Shown here: one piece after another, positions 37,105-44,054 of the stretch
Layout: each line of letters opens with the position of its first letter
How positions within the stretch are numbered: the stretch's first letter is position 1
The notes under the pieces: generated by a model
Database searches by the model: none
What the model was told of the DNA's origin: nothing
The model's input: the letters and a program-made list of their open reading frames with translations, nothing else
Translations under genes and position numbers: made by a program
NCBI RefSeq assembly: GCF_000316575.1
Contig: NC_019682.1
Location: 6,497,501-6,561,500 of the forward strand
Length of the DNA stretch: 64,000 bases
From: Calothrix sp. PCC 7507
GTDB lineage: Bacteria; Cyanobacteriota; Cyanobacteriia; Cyanobacteriales; Nostocaceae
Direction of reading: 5' to 3'

Positions 37105-38478
37105 ATGGCAATTAATGAAGCCGAAATCATGCAGGCGGTGTATGATTTATTGTTCTCTCCTGTGACAACCAAAGCCCCAGGAGTTCCGTCACAAATAGGA
37201 CTGGAGAAATGCTTTCTCACTCTGCAAAAGCCAGGTTTGCCGATAGACCCTACAGATTACCAAAATCTCTGGAGTCCAGGTAACAAAAATAGTGATGATT
37301 TAGCGACTAAACGTTTTTCTGATTTAGTCAACCAAGCACCTGCCTTGGCAGAAATCCATCAGCTTAACGGTCATCTAATCTCTAATATCTATCAGCAAAT
37401 TCTCCATGCACAAGTTGTTCCTCAAAATCCAACCGCTGAGGAAAGACATGCTTATAAGGAAGCAGAGAATTTCTTATTCAAAGAGGTAATTGTCACCGAT
37501 GAAGTCACACATAAGAAGGTGACAAGAAAAGTTGATTCAATCGCCTATCGAAACTATAAGCAAGCGAAAGCAAATTATGTGAAAGCATCGGCAGATTATC
37601 AGGCCCAATATCTTGAATATATGAAAACTCCTGAAGGACGGCAGAGATGGCCTTTAGTGGGGATATCATACCGGACTTTTGTGGATATTGCTTGGAATAA
37701 TTTTCAGGCGGCGGAAGCAACTCGTGTGGAAGATGCGCTTCTGACTCTAGAACAAGCGGCTGGTTCTCAACTGGCGCGAGTGTTCAAAGATGCAAATCAA
37801 CAATTTATTGGCTACCAAAGACCTGATCCTACATCTGATGGCAACTTGTTTGCTGCAAGTTACGCCATCCCGTCAAATTGGTGTGATTTTAGTCAAGATT
37901 GGGTCAAAGTATCTTTTTATGCTGAAACTTCACAAACACAGATTCAGAGCGATCGCACTCAAGTTGAGTTTAACCTCAAAGACGACGCGGTTGATCTTTG
38001 GTCAATCCAACAAAATGAATCTGAACAAAGGTATACAATCGACGCCACCACCCAAAATCTCAGCATCCAGTTTGAATATATCCTGGTAAAAATTGAGCGT
38101 CCTTGGCTACGGTATGATTTATTCAGTTTGCCAGACTGGAGTGTGAAAAACCTGACAGCGGGTGCTTATTCTAACGGCACGAAAACCGAGCAGGAAAATA
38201 GCCTATTACCACTCATACCTCAATCTTTTATTGCCATCCGCAACTTGCAAATCACAGCTAACTGGGGTGAACAAGATATGCAGCGCATCAAGTTAGTCAC
38301 AAGCAACGCTGCAACAACAGAATTTGGCCCGTTCTTGCTCAGTTGTCAAAATACTAATGCTCAATCTGGAGGCTTCAAATCTACATTTGCTGGTGAAACT
38401 ATCACTACTCTAGGAATCCAAATCATGGGATGGATTAACACAATCACGCCTTTTTCACCTCCCGGATGTGGACTGTAA
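37105..38478 (+). CDS. Novel family protein, paralog B of three
   Basis: This 457-residue protein is closest to paralog A: AVYDLLF, FLTLQKPGLPIDPTDYQNLWSPGN, FSDLVNQAPAL, LISNIYQQILHAQV, the helical block YQAQYLEYMKTPEGRQRWPLVGISYRTFVDIAWNNF with EATRVEDALLTLEQ, AIPSNW, LSIQFEYILVKIERPWL, YSNGTKTEQENSLLPLIPQSFIAIRNLQITANW and LGIQIMGWINTITPFSPPGCGL. The Gly/Ser-rich loops of A are replaced by less repetitive sequence (FGPFLLSCQNTNAQSGG). The start lacks a Shine-Dalgarno motif because a heptamer repeat abuts it. No signal peptide is seen. Function unknown. Confidence 0.75.
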   Translation: MAINEAEIMQAVYDLLFSPVTTKAPGVPSQIGLEKCFLTLQKPGLPIDPTDYQNLWSPGNKNSDDLATKRFSDLVNQAPALAEIHQLNGHLISNIYQQILHAQVVPQNPTAEERHAYKEAENFLFKEVIVTDEVTHKKVTRKVDSIAYRNYKQAKANYVKASADYQAQYLEYMKTPEGRQRWPLVGISYRTFVDIAWNNFQAAEATRVEDALLTLEQAAGSQLARVFKDANQQFIGYQRPDPTSDGNLFAASYAIPSNWCDFSQDWVKVSFYAETSQTQIQSDRTQVEFNLKDDAVDLWSIQQNESEQRYTIDATTQNLSIQFEYILVKIERPWLRYDLFSLPDWSVKNLTAGAYSNGTKTEQENSLLPLIPQSFIAIRNLQITANWGEQDMQRIKLVTSNAATTEFGPFLLSCQNTNAQSGGFKSTFAGETITTLGIQIMGWINTITPFSPPGCGL

Positions 38479-38600
38479 AAATACACTTTTGCAAAAATGC
38501 CTCAGCACAAAAAAGATTATTTTGGGGATGTTATACCTTGTATATAAATGCTTTTTTGTCTCACGCTTAGACGGAAAAAATAACACAAAAATGAGGATAT

Positions 38601-38655
38601 ATAGGACTAATATTTGATTTTTGAATATGTAGGGTGGGCATTGCCCACCCTACAC
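38601..38655 (+). repeat. Dispersed palindromic element, short copy
   Basis: ATAGGACTAATATTTGATTT is followed directly by GTAGGGTGGGCATTGCCCAC and CCTAC. This is the left end and terminal hairpin of the 36.9/48.3 kb element with the central part deleted. It lies between paralogs B and C. Confidence 0.75.
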
Positions 38656-38689
38656 AATATTTATTTACTATAGAAGGAGTTATATAGTT

Positions 38690-40249
38690 ATGCCAATTGA
38701 TCAAGCTGCTCTGATTAGGGCAATTTATGATACTATTTTCGCTGCCTATACCCAGCCGCCGTCACCGGGTTTACCTGCCGCCAATCAGCCAGAAAGCCTA
38801 TTTCTCAGCTTAGAATGGCCTGGACAACAGCTTGATCCTAGCCAATTTAGTAATCCTTGGTCGCCACAAAATTTACAAGGTTCACCTCTGGCTACTGAGT
38901 TTTTTGCCAATTTAGTCAATGCGATTCCGGTACTTTCAGCTACTTATTTGGATTCGGGTATTACGGTAGAGGAAATGTACAACAATCTGTTGTTACTCAT
39001 AACTATTGATCCACTACCGAATGGAGAACCAAATCCACTGAAGAGCGTTTTTTTGAATGCTAGAAAGACCTTCGATTTTTCACAATTAGCTAGTTCAATT
39101 GATCCGGGATTAAGTTTCCATCCTTCTTATGCAACGCCGGGTAATTGGTATGATGCAGAAGCCTCGAAATCCTGGGCAAAGGTGACGATTCGTTCTGCTG
39201 ATTTGAAAACAACAAATAATTCTGCTTTCAATCAAGCAGGTGGAACGAAGCAAGCCGCATCTGGGGTATGGAAAGTATCAGCTAAGACAGTTACTAAAAT
39301 CGATTCAGAACAGATCAAGCGATTCCAACGGACTTTGCCTGCAGATCCGGCTGTGCGATCGCAAATCCAATCTCGAGTAAAATTGCCCAGTATTGACGTG
39401 GTGAATAGTCTGCCAACCAACTCGCAGCCACAGTTAGACTATCTAGCAGCGCAGGAAGTTTATGATAATGCTGTCGCTAACCTGAACGCAAATCGGTTTC
39501 AATATGACCTGTCTAATCCCACCCAAAAACAAGAGTGGGACAAAATTGCTGGTAATTTAGAAGCCGCTGTGCAATCAGCTTGGGGCAAACTCCAGCGGCT
39601 TTCTCCAGTTGATCTAGAGGTTGTCAGAGCAGGTGGGATCATCAAAACGAAATTACCAAATCTGCCCAATGTGGAGAATCTAGAAAGCAGATTAGCTGTC
39701 AACTCTCTGACTTTAGAGCCTAATCGTCCGCCAATAAAAATCCGCCCACCCCTAAAGCAAGCACCTTTGAATTACGAAACACTCAAGCGGTATTTGCAAA
39801 TTAAGGATGACAGCTTAGACCAGGAAACGAGCGATTTGCAGATATCCTTCCGATTTTGTCGAGTGGCGATTCGCCGACCTTGGTTGACGATGTCGTTGTT
39901 GAAATTGAAGGGCTGGAAATTAGCATCCCAAGAAGCAGGAAGCTTATCTACAGGACGCATTGACAATAATCCCGGCTTATTTCCGCTGCTGCCCACGGCA
40001 TTTATTGCGATTCGTGATTTAGAGATTCGCGGTACTTGGGGTAAAAAGGATCAGGCGATCGCTCAAATGGCTGCCTCCGGCTCAGGAACCGTCGGCTTTG
40101 GCCCCTTTGCCTTGAATGGTCGTTACGGTACTGACCAAGCAGGAGCTACCTACACAGCTAAATTTGACGGGCAAACCCTGTCTGCACCAGGGTTACAAAT
40201 TCTAGGTTGGATTAATCAGGTAGTGCCATACAGTCCACCGTTGTCTTAG
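38690..40249 (+). CDS. Novel family protein, paralog C of three
   Basis: This 519-residue protein shares both ends with A and B: AIYDTIF, FLSLEWPGQQLDPSQFSNPWSPQN, FFANLVNAIPVL, ATPGNWYDAEASKSWAKVTI, LQISFRFCRVAIRRPWL, FPLLPTAFIAIRDLEIRGTWGKKD, GTVGFGPFALNG and LQILGWINQVVPYSPP. The order of the middle differs: the NW segment comes early (about 145), and a long insert with DYLAAQEVYDNAVANLNANRFQYDLSNPTQKQEWDKIAGNLEAAVQSAW takes the place of the AB helical block. AAGGAG lies 9-10 bases before ATG 38690. No signal peptide. Function unknown. Confidence 0.75.
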   Translation: MPIDQAALIRAIYDTIFAAYTQPPSPGLPAANQPESLFLSLEWPGQQLDPSQFSNPWSPQNLQGSPLATEFFANLVNAIPVLSATYLDSGITVEEMYNNLLLLITIDPLPNGEPNPLKSVFLNARKTFDFSQLASSIDPGLSFHPSYATPGNWYDAEASKSWAKVTIRSADLKTTNNSAFNQAGGTKQAASGVWKVSAKTVTKIDSEQIKRFQRTLPADPAVRSQIQSRVKLPSIDVVNSLPTNSQPQLDYLAAQEVYDNAVANLNANRFQYDLSNPTQKQEWDKIAGNLEAAVQSAWGKLQRLSPVDLEVVRAGGIIKTKLPNLPNVENLESRLAVNSLTLEPNRPPIKIRPPLKQAPLNYETLKRYLQIKDDSLDQETSDLQISFRFCRVAIRRPWLTMSLLKLKGWKLASQEAGSLSTGRIDNNPGLFPLLPTAFIAIRDLEIRGTWGKKDQAIAQMAASGSGTVGFGPFALNGRYGTDQAGATYTAKFDGQTLSAPGLQILGWINQVVPYSPPLS

Positions 40250-40931
40250 TGACAGAGTTCTGGGGAATAGGGGAGCGATCGCTTTTGAAAAATCTTTTTA
40301 CCTTTTTTCATAAATAAATTTAGGAGCCATTTACCATACTCAGTACTGAGTGCTGAGTCCTGAGTGCTGAGTAAATTAACGGGTACTCAGTACTTTTGCA
40401 CTTGGTAAATGCCCCGCCCGATGTTAAGCGGAATCTTTTAATACAGGAGTTGGTTGATACCCCACCCCTCTCCTGTCGGAGACACGCAAGGGACGTGGGT
40501 GGTCTTTTTAACTCAGCACTCAGCACTCGGAACTCAGCACTCTTCATTTGGACGGGTTCCCATTCAGATGCGGTACAAAATTATATCGCCAGATGTCGGG
40601 GCACGGCAGTACCGTGCCCTTACTGGTGTACCTCATTTAACCGAGAATTGCTATAGCCATATTTTATGAATAAATGCAAAAACATTATCCAACCTACTTC
40701 CATAATTTTATTTGAATATTAAGTTTTGAGCTATTTGCAATCATATCTATTTACCCTGAGTAAACTATGAATAGAGGCTCATATAACTTGAATAGTAACT
40801 AAGGTGAATTACCTGATTTTTTATCCAAAAAGTTGTTAGGTATTTAGGGATGAAAAAGTTTTATTACCGAAATAATTAAGCAAGTTACAAAAGCCCAAAA
40901 GCAAGAGTTTAACTCTTAATGGCTAAAAGTT
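40250..40931. other. Intergenic region with inverted short tandem repeats
   Basis: No gene is supported. Positions 40339-40372 hold CAGTACTGAGTGCTGAGTCC-type units, and 40511-40542 hold the complementary ACTCAGCACTCAGCACTCGG. The 200-base segment between them could fold into a large hairpin. The rest is AT-rich and would contain the promoter of the next gene. Overlapping short ORFs are rejected. Confidence 0.5.
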
Positions 40932-41471
40932 ATGAAAAACACAATTTTCCACAAAGTTGCTGCTGTAGCGATAGGATCACTCTTCGCTTTCTCAGGTACA
41001 GCATTTGCAAGTACATATAAAATTGGAGAAATAACCCATGCAACTAAATTGGGTAACTCCGAGATCCTTGTTGCTCAACGTCGTCCAATTCGTCATCGAG
41101 GTCCTCTAAGAGACGTACCAGTGTTCTCAAAATCGGTAGCCGTTGCAGAAACTGCATTAGGGAACGCCTACGCTGCTGCTCAATCAGACGCTATCGGTGG
41201 ACCGAGGAAAAGCGCTTTGGCTGAGTCGATTGCTAAAGCCACATCTTTGCTTGGGAATGCTACTGCCCTTTCTGGTTCAACCGCTATAAGTGACAAAAAA
41301 GCAGTTGCTACATCGCTATCCGAAGCAGAAACAGTTCTTGGTGATGCTTTGGCCATAGCGCAATCCGATGCTGTTAGTGGTCCTGGCAAACCAGCTATTG
41401 CGAAATCACTAGCCAGTGCAAAAACTGCTGTGGGTAACGCAACTGCTATTGCTACAAGCAGTGCTCAATAA
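40932..41471 (+). CDS. Secreted Ala-rich repeat protein
   Basis: This 179-residue protein has a clear signal peptide ending FSGTAFA (about residue 26). A linker with GNSEILVAQRRPIRHRGP follows, then about four degenerate repeats of some 28 residues: AETALGNAYAAAQSDAIGGP, KATSLLGNATALSGSTAIS, EAETVLGDALAIAQSDAVSGP and SAKTAVGNATAIATSSAQ. The core A-x-x-x-LGNAxAxAxSxA suggests a stacked helical or solenoid structure. It shares the leader, GNSE and the helical Ala-rich end with the gene at 41951, so the two are paralogs. No known family is recognised. Confidence 0.65.
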   Translation: MKNTIFHKVAAVAIGSLFAFSGTAFASTYKIGEITHATKLGNSEILVAQRRPIRHRGPLRDVPVFSKSVAVAETALGNAYAAAQSDAIGGPRKSALAESIAKATSLLGNATALSGSTAISDKKAVATSLSEAETVLGDALAIAQSDAVSGPGKPAIAKSLASAKTAVGNATAIATSSAQ

Positions 41472-41592
41472 GGTTCATCAGTGACTATACGGTTCGATTA
41501 ACCTCCGTTGTCGTCTGGGAAAAGGGTAATATCAATTCGTCATTACGAAAGTTGAACAGAATCTAGTGGTCTGTCACAAAAGTTTTGAGAGG

Positions 41593-41648
41593 TTTGTAGT
41601 AAGCACTTTAGTGCTGAAAAAATCAAGGACTAAAGTCCTTACTACAAA
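41593..41648. repeat. Palindromic repeat TTTGTAGTAAG...CTTACTACAAA
   Basis: TTTGTAGTAAGCACTTTAGT and its partner ACTAAAGTCCTTACTACAAA form a long stem of about 23 bases. TTTGTAGTAAGGACTTTAGT-type palindromes are frequent dispersed repeats in filamentous cyanobacteria. It lies between the two Ala-rich secreted protein genes. Confidence 0.7.
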
Positions 41649-41874
41649 CACACATGACCATCAAAATTAATGGAACAGAATCTAGGTTTCTAAGTTTGAA
41701 TTTGTTGCCGAATTTTAGAGAATTGGTATAAGAGGTGAATTTAAACCTTTCCCCTTTTCCCCTTAACCGAACCGTATTCATTAACGTATTTTAAGATGAA
41801 GAGATAGTTGGATTGAAGAGCGACTTCTGTCAACACAATTCAATCTAGTAGGCTTTATTTTCATAGGAGGCTGG

Positions 41875-41931
41875 GAGAGGGTGCGCGGAACCCCTGAGTT
41901 CAGAAAAGATGGGCGCACCCTCTCAGTTTTT
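41875..41931 (+). promoter_or_regulatory. Terminator-like hairpin in the 5' leader of the next gene
   Basis: GAGAGGGTGCGC (41875-41886) pairs perfectly with GCGCACCCTCTC (41913-41924) around a 26-base loop, and TTTTT follows at 41927-41931. The CAGGAG ribosome binding site of the 41951 gene begins within six bases. This is a full intrinsic-terminator shape placed just before a start codon, so it may act as an attenuator. Alternatively it ends a short upstream transcript. No known riboswitch class is recognised. Confidence 0.6.
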
Positions 41932-41950
41932 GAATCAGGAGATGAGCAAG

Positions 41951-42448
41951 ATGAAAAACGATCGCTTTAGTAAAGTAACTGCTTTAGTGATGGGCTTGCT
42001 GGTAATTTTCTCCGGTCAGGCATTCTCATTCTCATCTAATAACAAAGAGTTAATCAATGGGGATGCCTCGGGTAACTCCGAGTTCGTTATCACACAAGAG
42101 AAGATATCAGTAGCTATTGCCGTTGCTGTTGCGGTGAAGGTATTGAATCGGACAGTCAGTGTAGTTGAAACAGTGGCAAAGAGCGTACCAGTAAAAGTTC
42201 GACCAGAGTACAGATATATCGTCTTACCGAGGCTTCAACAGGCCCAACAATCGATGGCTAGAGCGCAAAGTTCAGCACAGAAAGGGGATAACGCCCAAGT
42301 AGCTACGGCAGTATCTGAAGCAGTATCTTTCATGGGTGAGGCTGCTGCTCACGCCGAAGCAGATGCTGGTTCTGTGCAAGCAATAACTAAAGCTATGGTT
42401 AAAGCCAATGAAGCCATAGCGGTAGCTCAAGCCCAAACTAAAAGTTAA
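41951..42448 (+). CDS. Secreted Ala/Gln-rich protein, paralog of the 40932 gene
   Basis: ATG 41951 is chosen because AGGAG ends nine bases before it, giving 165 residues (MKNDRFSKVTALVMGLLVIFSGQAFSFS). A signal peptide is clear. DASGNSEFVITQEKISVAIAVAVAVKVL follows, matching the GNSEILVAQ linker of the 40932 protein. The C-terminal helical part is VLPRLQQAQQSMARAQSSAQKGDNAQVATAVSEAVSFMGEAAAHAEADAG. The hydrophobic AIAVAVAVKVL stretch could be a short membrane or packing segment. Expression may be controlled by the hairpin just upstream. Family unknown. Confidence 0.65.
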   Translation: MKNDRFSKVTALVMGLLVIFSGQAFSFSSNNKELINGDASGNSEFVITQEKISVAIAVAVAVKVLNRTVSVVETVAKSVPVKVRPEYRYIVLPRLQQAQQSMARAQSSAQKGDNAQVATAVSEAVSFMGEAAAHAEADAGSVQAITKAMVKANEAIAVAQAQTKS

Positions 42449-42484
42449 GCTCTCTAGCTAATAGCTGACAACTGAGAAAATGTT

Positions 42485-42522
42485 CTCGGGTTGGTCATTG
42501 ACCGACTCAAGAACATTCCGCT
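42485..42522 (+). terminator. Stem-loop after the 41951 gene
   Basis: AATGTTCTCGGGTTGGTC and GACCGACTCAAGAACATT form an 18-base stem allowing G-U pairs. There is no strong T-run directly after it. It lies between two same-strand genes of the unknown cluster and may end or attenuate transcription. Confidence 0.5.
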
Positions 42523-42557
42523 GACAAAATAAGATTTTATCGATTACCTGAATAGTT

Positions 42558-43022
42558 ATGAAAATTTCACTGTTTTTTGCAGTCTGTGCAGCTTTCATAG
42601 TTGCAGGGAACGCAGATGTAGTGCAGAGTTTTATCCCTAATAATCAAAGTGACATGAATAGCATCACAGCCATTAATATCCGAAATTCTCGCAGTTCATC
42701 TGATTACCAAGAAAGTGCTATTAGTCTCAGTGCAGAAAATCTGAGTCGTCCACACATCCTCAGCATTAATACTTCAGGCTCTCAATTAGAAGGTAAGATC
42801 ATCTTCAATGGCAAAGTTATTAAACAAATTCGTGCCAAGAGAACCTATATTAATCTATCGCCCTATCTCTCTGTGGGAGAACACACAGTGAAAATTGCTG
42901 CCCGTTATTCTCCTGCATCATCTTCAGTAAATTTGGAATTTAGGGGGCCCGGTATCGATGTGACTCAGGCAAGTAGTGGTAATGGAGTATTAAACTATAC
43001 TCTTAATGTAAGTGTTTATTAG
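42558..43022 (+). CDS. Small secreted beta-rich protein
   Basis: This 154-residue protein has a signal peptide (MKISLFFAVCAAFIVAGNADV). The body reads as alternating strands (SAISLSAENLSRPHILSINTSGSQLEGKIIFNGKVIKQIRAKRTYINLSPYLSVGEHTVKIAARYSPASSSVNLEFRGPG) typical of a carbohydrate-binding-like or Ig-like sandwich. No enzyme motif is present. It follows the Ala-rich protein on the same strand and precedes a membrane protein, so the three may act at the cell surface. Family not recognised. Confidence 0.6.
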   Translation: MKISLFFAVCAAFIVAGNADVVQSFIPNNQSDMNSITAINIRNSRSSSDYQESAISLSAENLSRPHILSINTSGSQLEGKIIFNGKVIKQIRAKRTYINLSPYLSVGEHTVKIAARYSPASSSVNLEFRGPGIDVTQASSGNGVLNYTLNVSVY

Positions 43023-43152
43023 TTGAATTAGCGATCGCTATACTCAATACTGCGTGAGGTCAATAAAAGTGACTAACTTTTGCTCTGACTAAATATGATA
43101 AAATAACCCAAAATATTTAAGCAATACTAAATACTAAGTAAAAATAAATATT

Positions 43153-43974
43153 ATGGATACTGTAATCTGGTTCTTACTTATTTTATCTCTCTTAGTATTT
43201 ATTATTGGTTTAATTAATCCTCAATGGGTAGTTTTCAGAGGAGAAAAAAGTAGAGGTAGAACCGCAAGAATTTATGGAATTTTTATTTTGCTTTGTATTT
43301 TTATTGCCCTAGTTCTAATATCAATAAAATCTCATCAGTTTGATAATACGCAATCTAGTCCTGCGAAAATACCTTCTATATCTCCTAGTTCTCAGCCTAA
43401 TGACTATACTAATCTTCTAGAACTGGCTGCTAAAAAACTTAGACCTGGGCAAATTGCCTTTACTGTTCCTCAAGAAATGCAGGTTGAAAAGGATGAATTA
43501 GTGAAAGCGCGTATCAGCGATGACTTGCAGAACGATCTGAAAGCAGGACTTAGTGGAAATCCCCAAACTGCTCCCATTAAAGTAAGCGACTTTATGGAAG
43601 CTAACCTAACAGGGCAGAACTTTACTATCAAACCTATAACTAAAGAAAATCAGGTTTTATTAAAAGGACAAGTAACTGAATGGCGGTGGAGTGTAACTCC
43701 TACTGATCAAGGTGAACAAACACTTTCTCTGATTGTTTCCGCCCGCATTAAAATTCCGAATCAAACAGAAGAATCAATACAGCTAGAAGTTTTGGATCGC
43801 AGTATCAAAGTCGCAGTTAATCCCAACTATTGGTTCAGTCAAAATTGGCAGTGGATTGTTGAGAATTGGAGTACAATCATGGCAATTTTGACTGGATCTT
43901 CTGTTTTTATTCTGGCTAGATGGCAATGGATTAAGAATTTAATTCAAAATCAATTTAACAAGAAAATGCCTTAG
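43153..43974 (+). CDS. Membrane-anchored protein with one conserved soluble domain
   Basis: The 273-residue protein has membrane segments at about 4-21 and 42-58 and a third near 240-262 (WSTIMAILTGSSVFILARW). The soluble domain between them begins LRPGQIAFTVPQEMQVEKDELVKARISDDL and includes KVSDFMEANLTGQNFTIKP, LLKGQVTEWRWSVTPTDQGEQTLSLIVSARIKIP and DRSIKVAVN. I associate the M-x-V-x-x-x-x-x-V-x-ARI plus W-x-W-x-V-x-P pattern with membrane-tethered domains found beside bacterial signalling or conflict proteins, but cannot name the family with certainty. No enzyme motif is visible. Confidence 0.6.
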   Translation: MDTVIWFLLILSLLVFIIGLINPQWVVFRGEKSRGRTARIYGIFILLCIFIALVLISIKSHQFDNTQSSPAKIPSISPSSQPNDYTNLLELAAKKLRPGQIAFTVPQEMQVEKDELVKARISDDLQNDLKAGLSGNPQTAPIKVSDFMEANLTGQNFTIKPITKENQVLLKGQVTEWRWSVTPTDQGEQTLSLIVSARIKIPNQTEESIQLEVLDRSIKVAVNPNYWFSQNWQWIVENWSTIMAILTGSSVFILARWQWIKNLIQNQFNKKMP

Positions 43975-44034
43975 TTTGGGGGCATCTGTCATCAAAAAAG
44001 CGAACAGGAAATTGAGAAGCCCATTATTCCGTAG

Positions 44035-44054
44035 GGGTAATTCATGAATTACCC
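44035..44054. repeat. 20-bp perfect palindrome at convergent gene ends
   Basis: GGGTAATTCATGAATTACCC is fully self-complementary and covers the stop codon of the NRPS gene. It could be a protein-binding site or part of a bidirectional terminator; no T-run follows. Confidence 0.6.

Noticed and set aside
41875-41931. Known riboswitch (TPP or cobalamin) before the 41951 gene
   Set aside because: The conserved cores of those classes are not present; only a terminator-like hairpin is.
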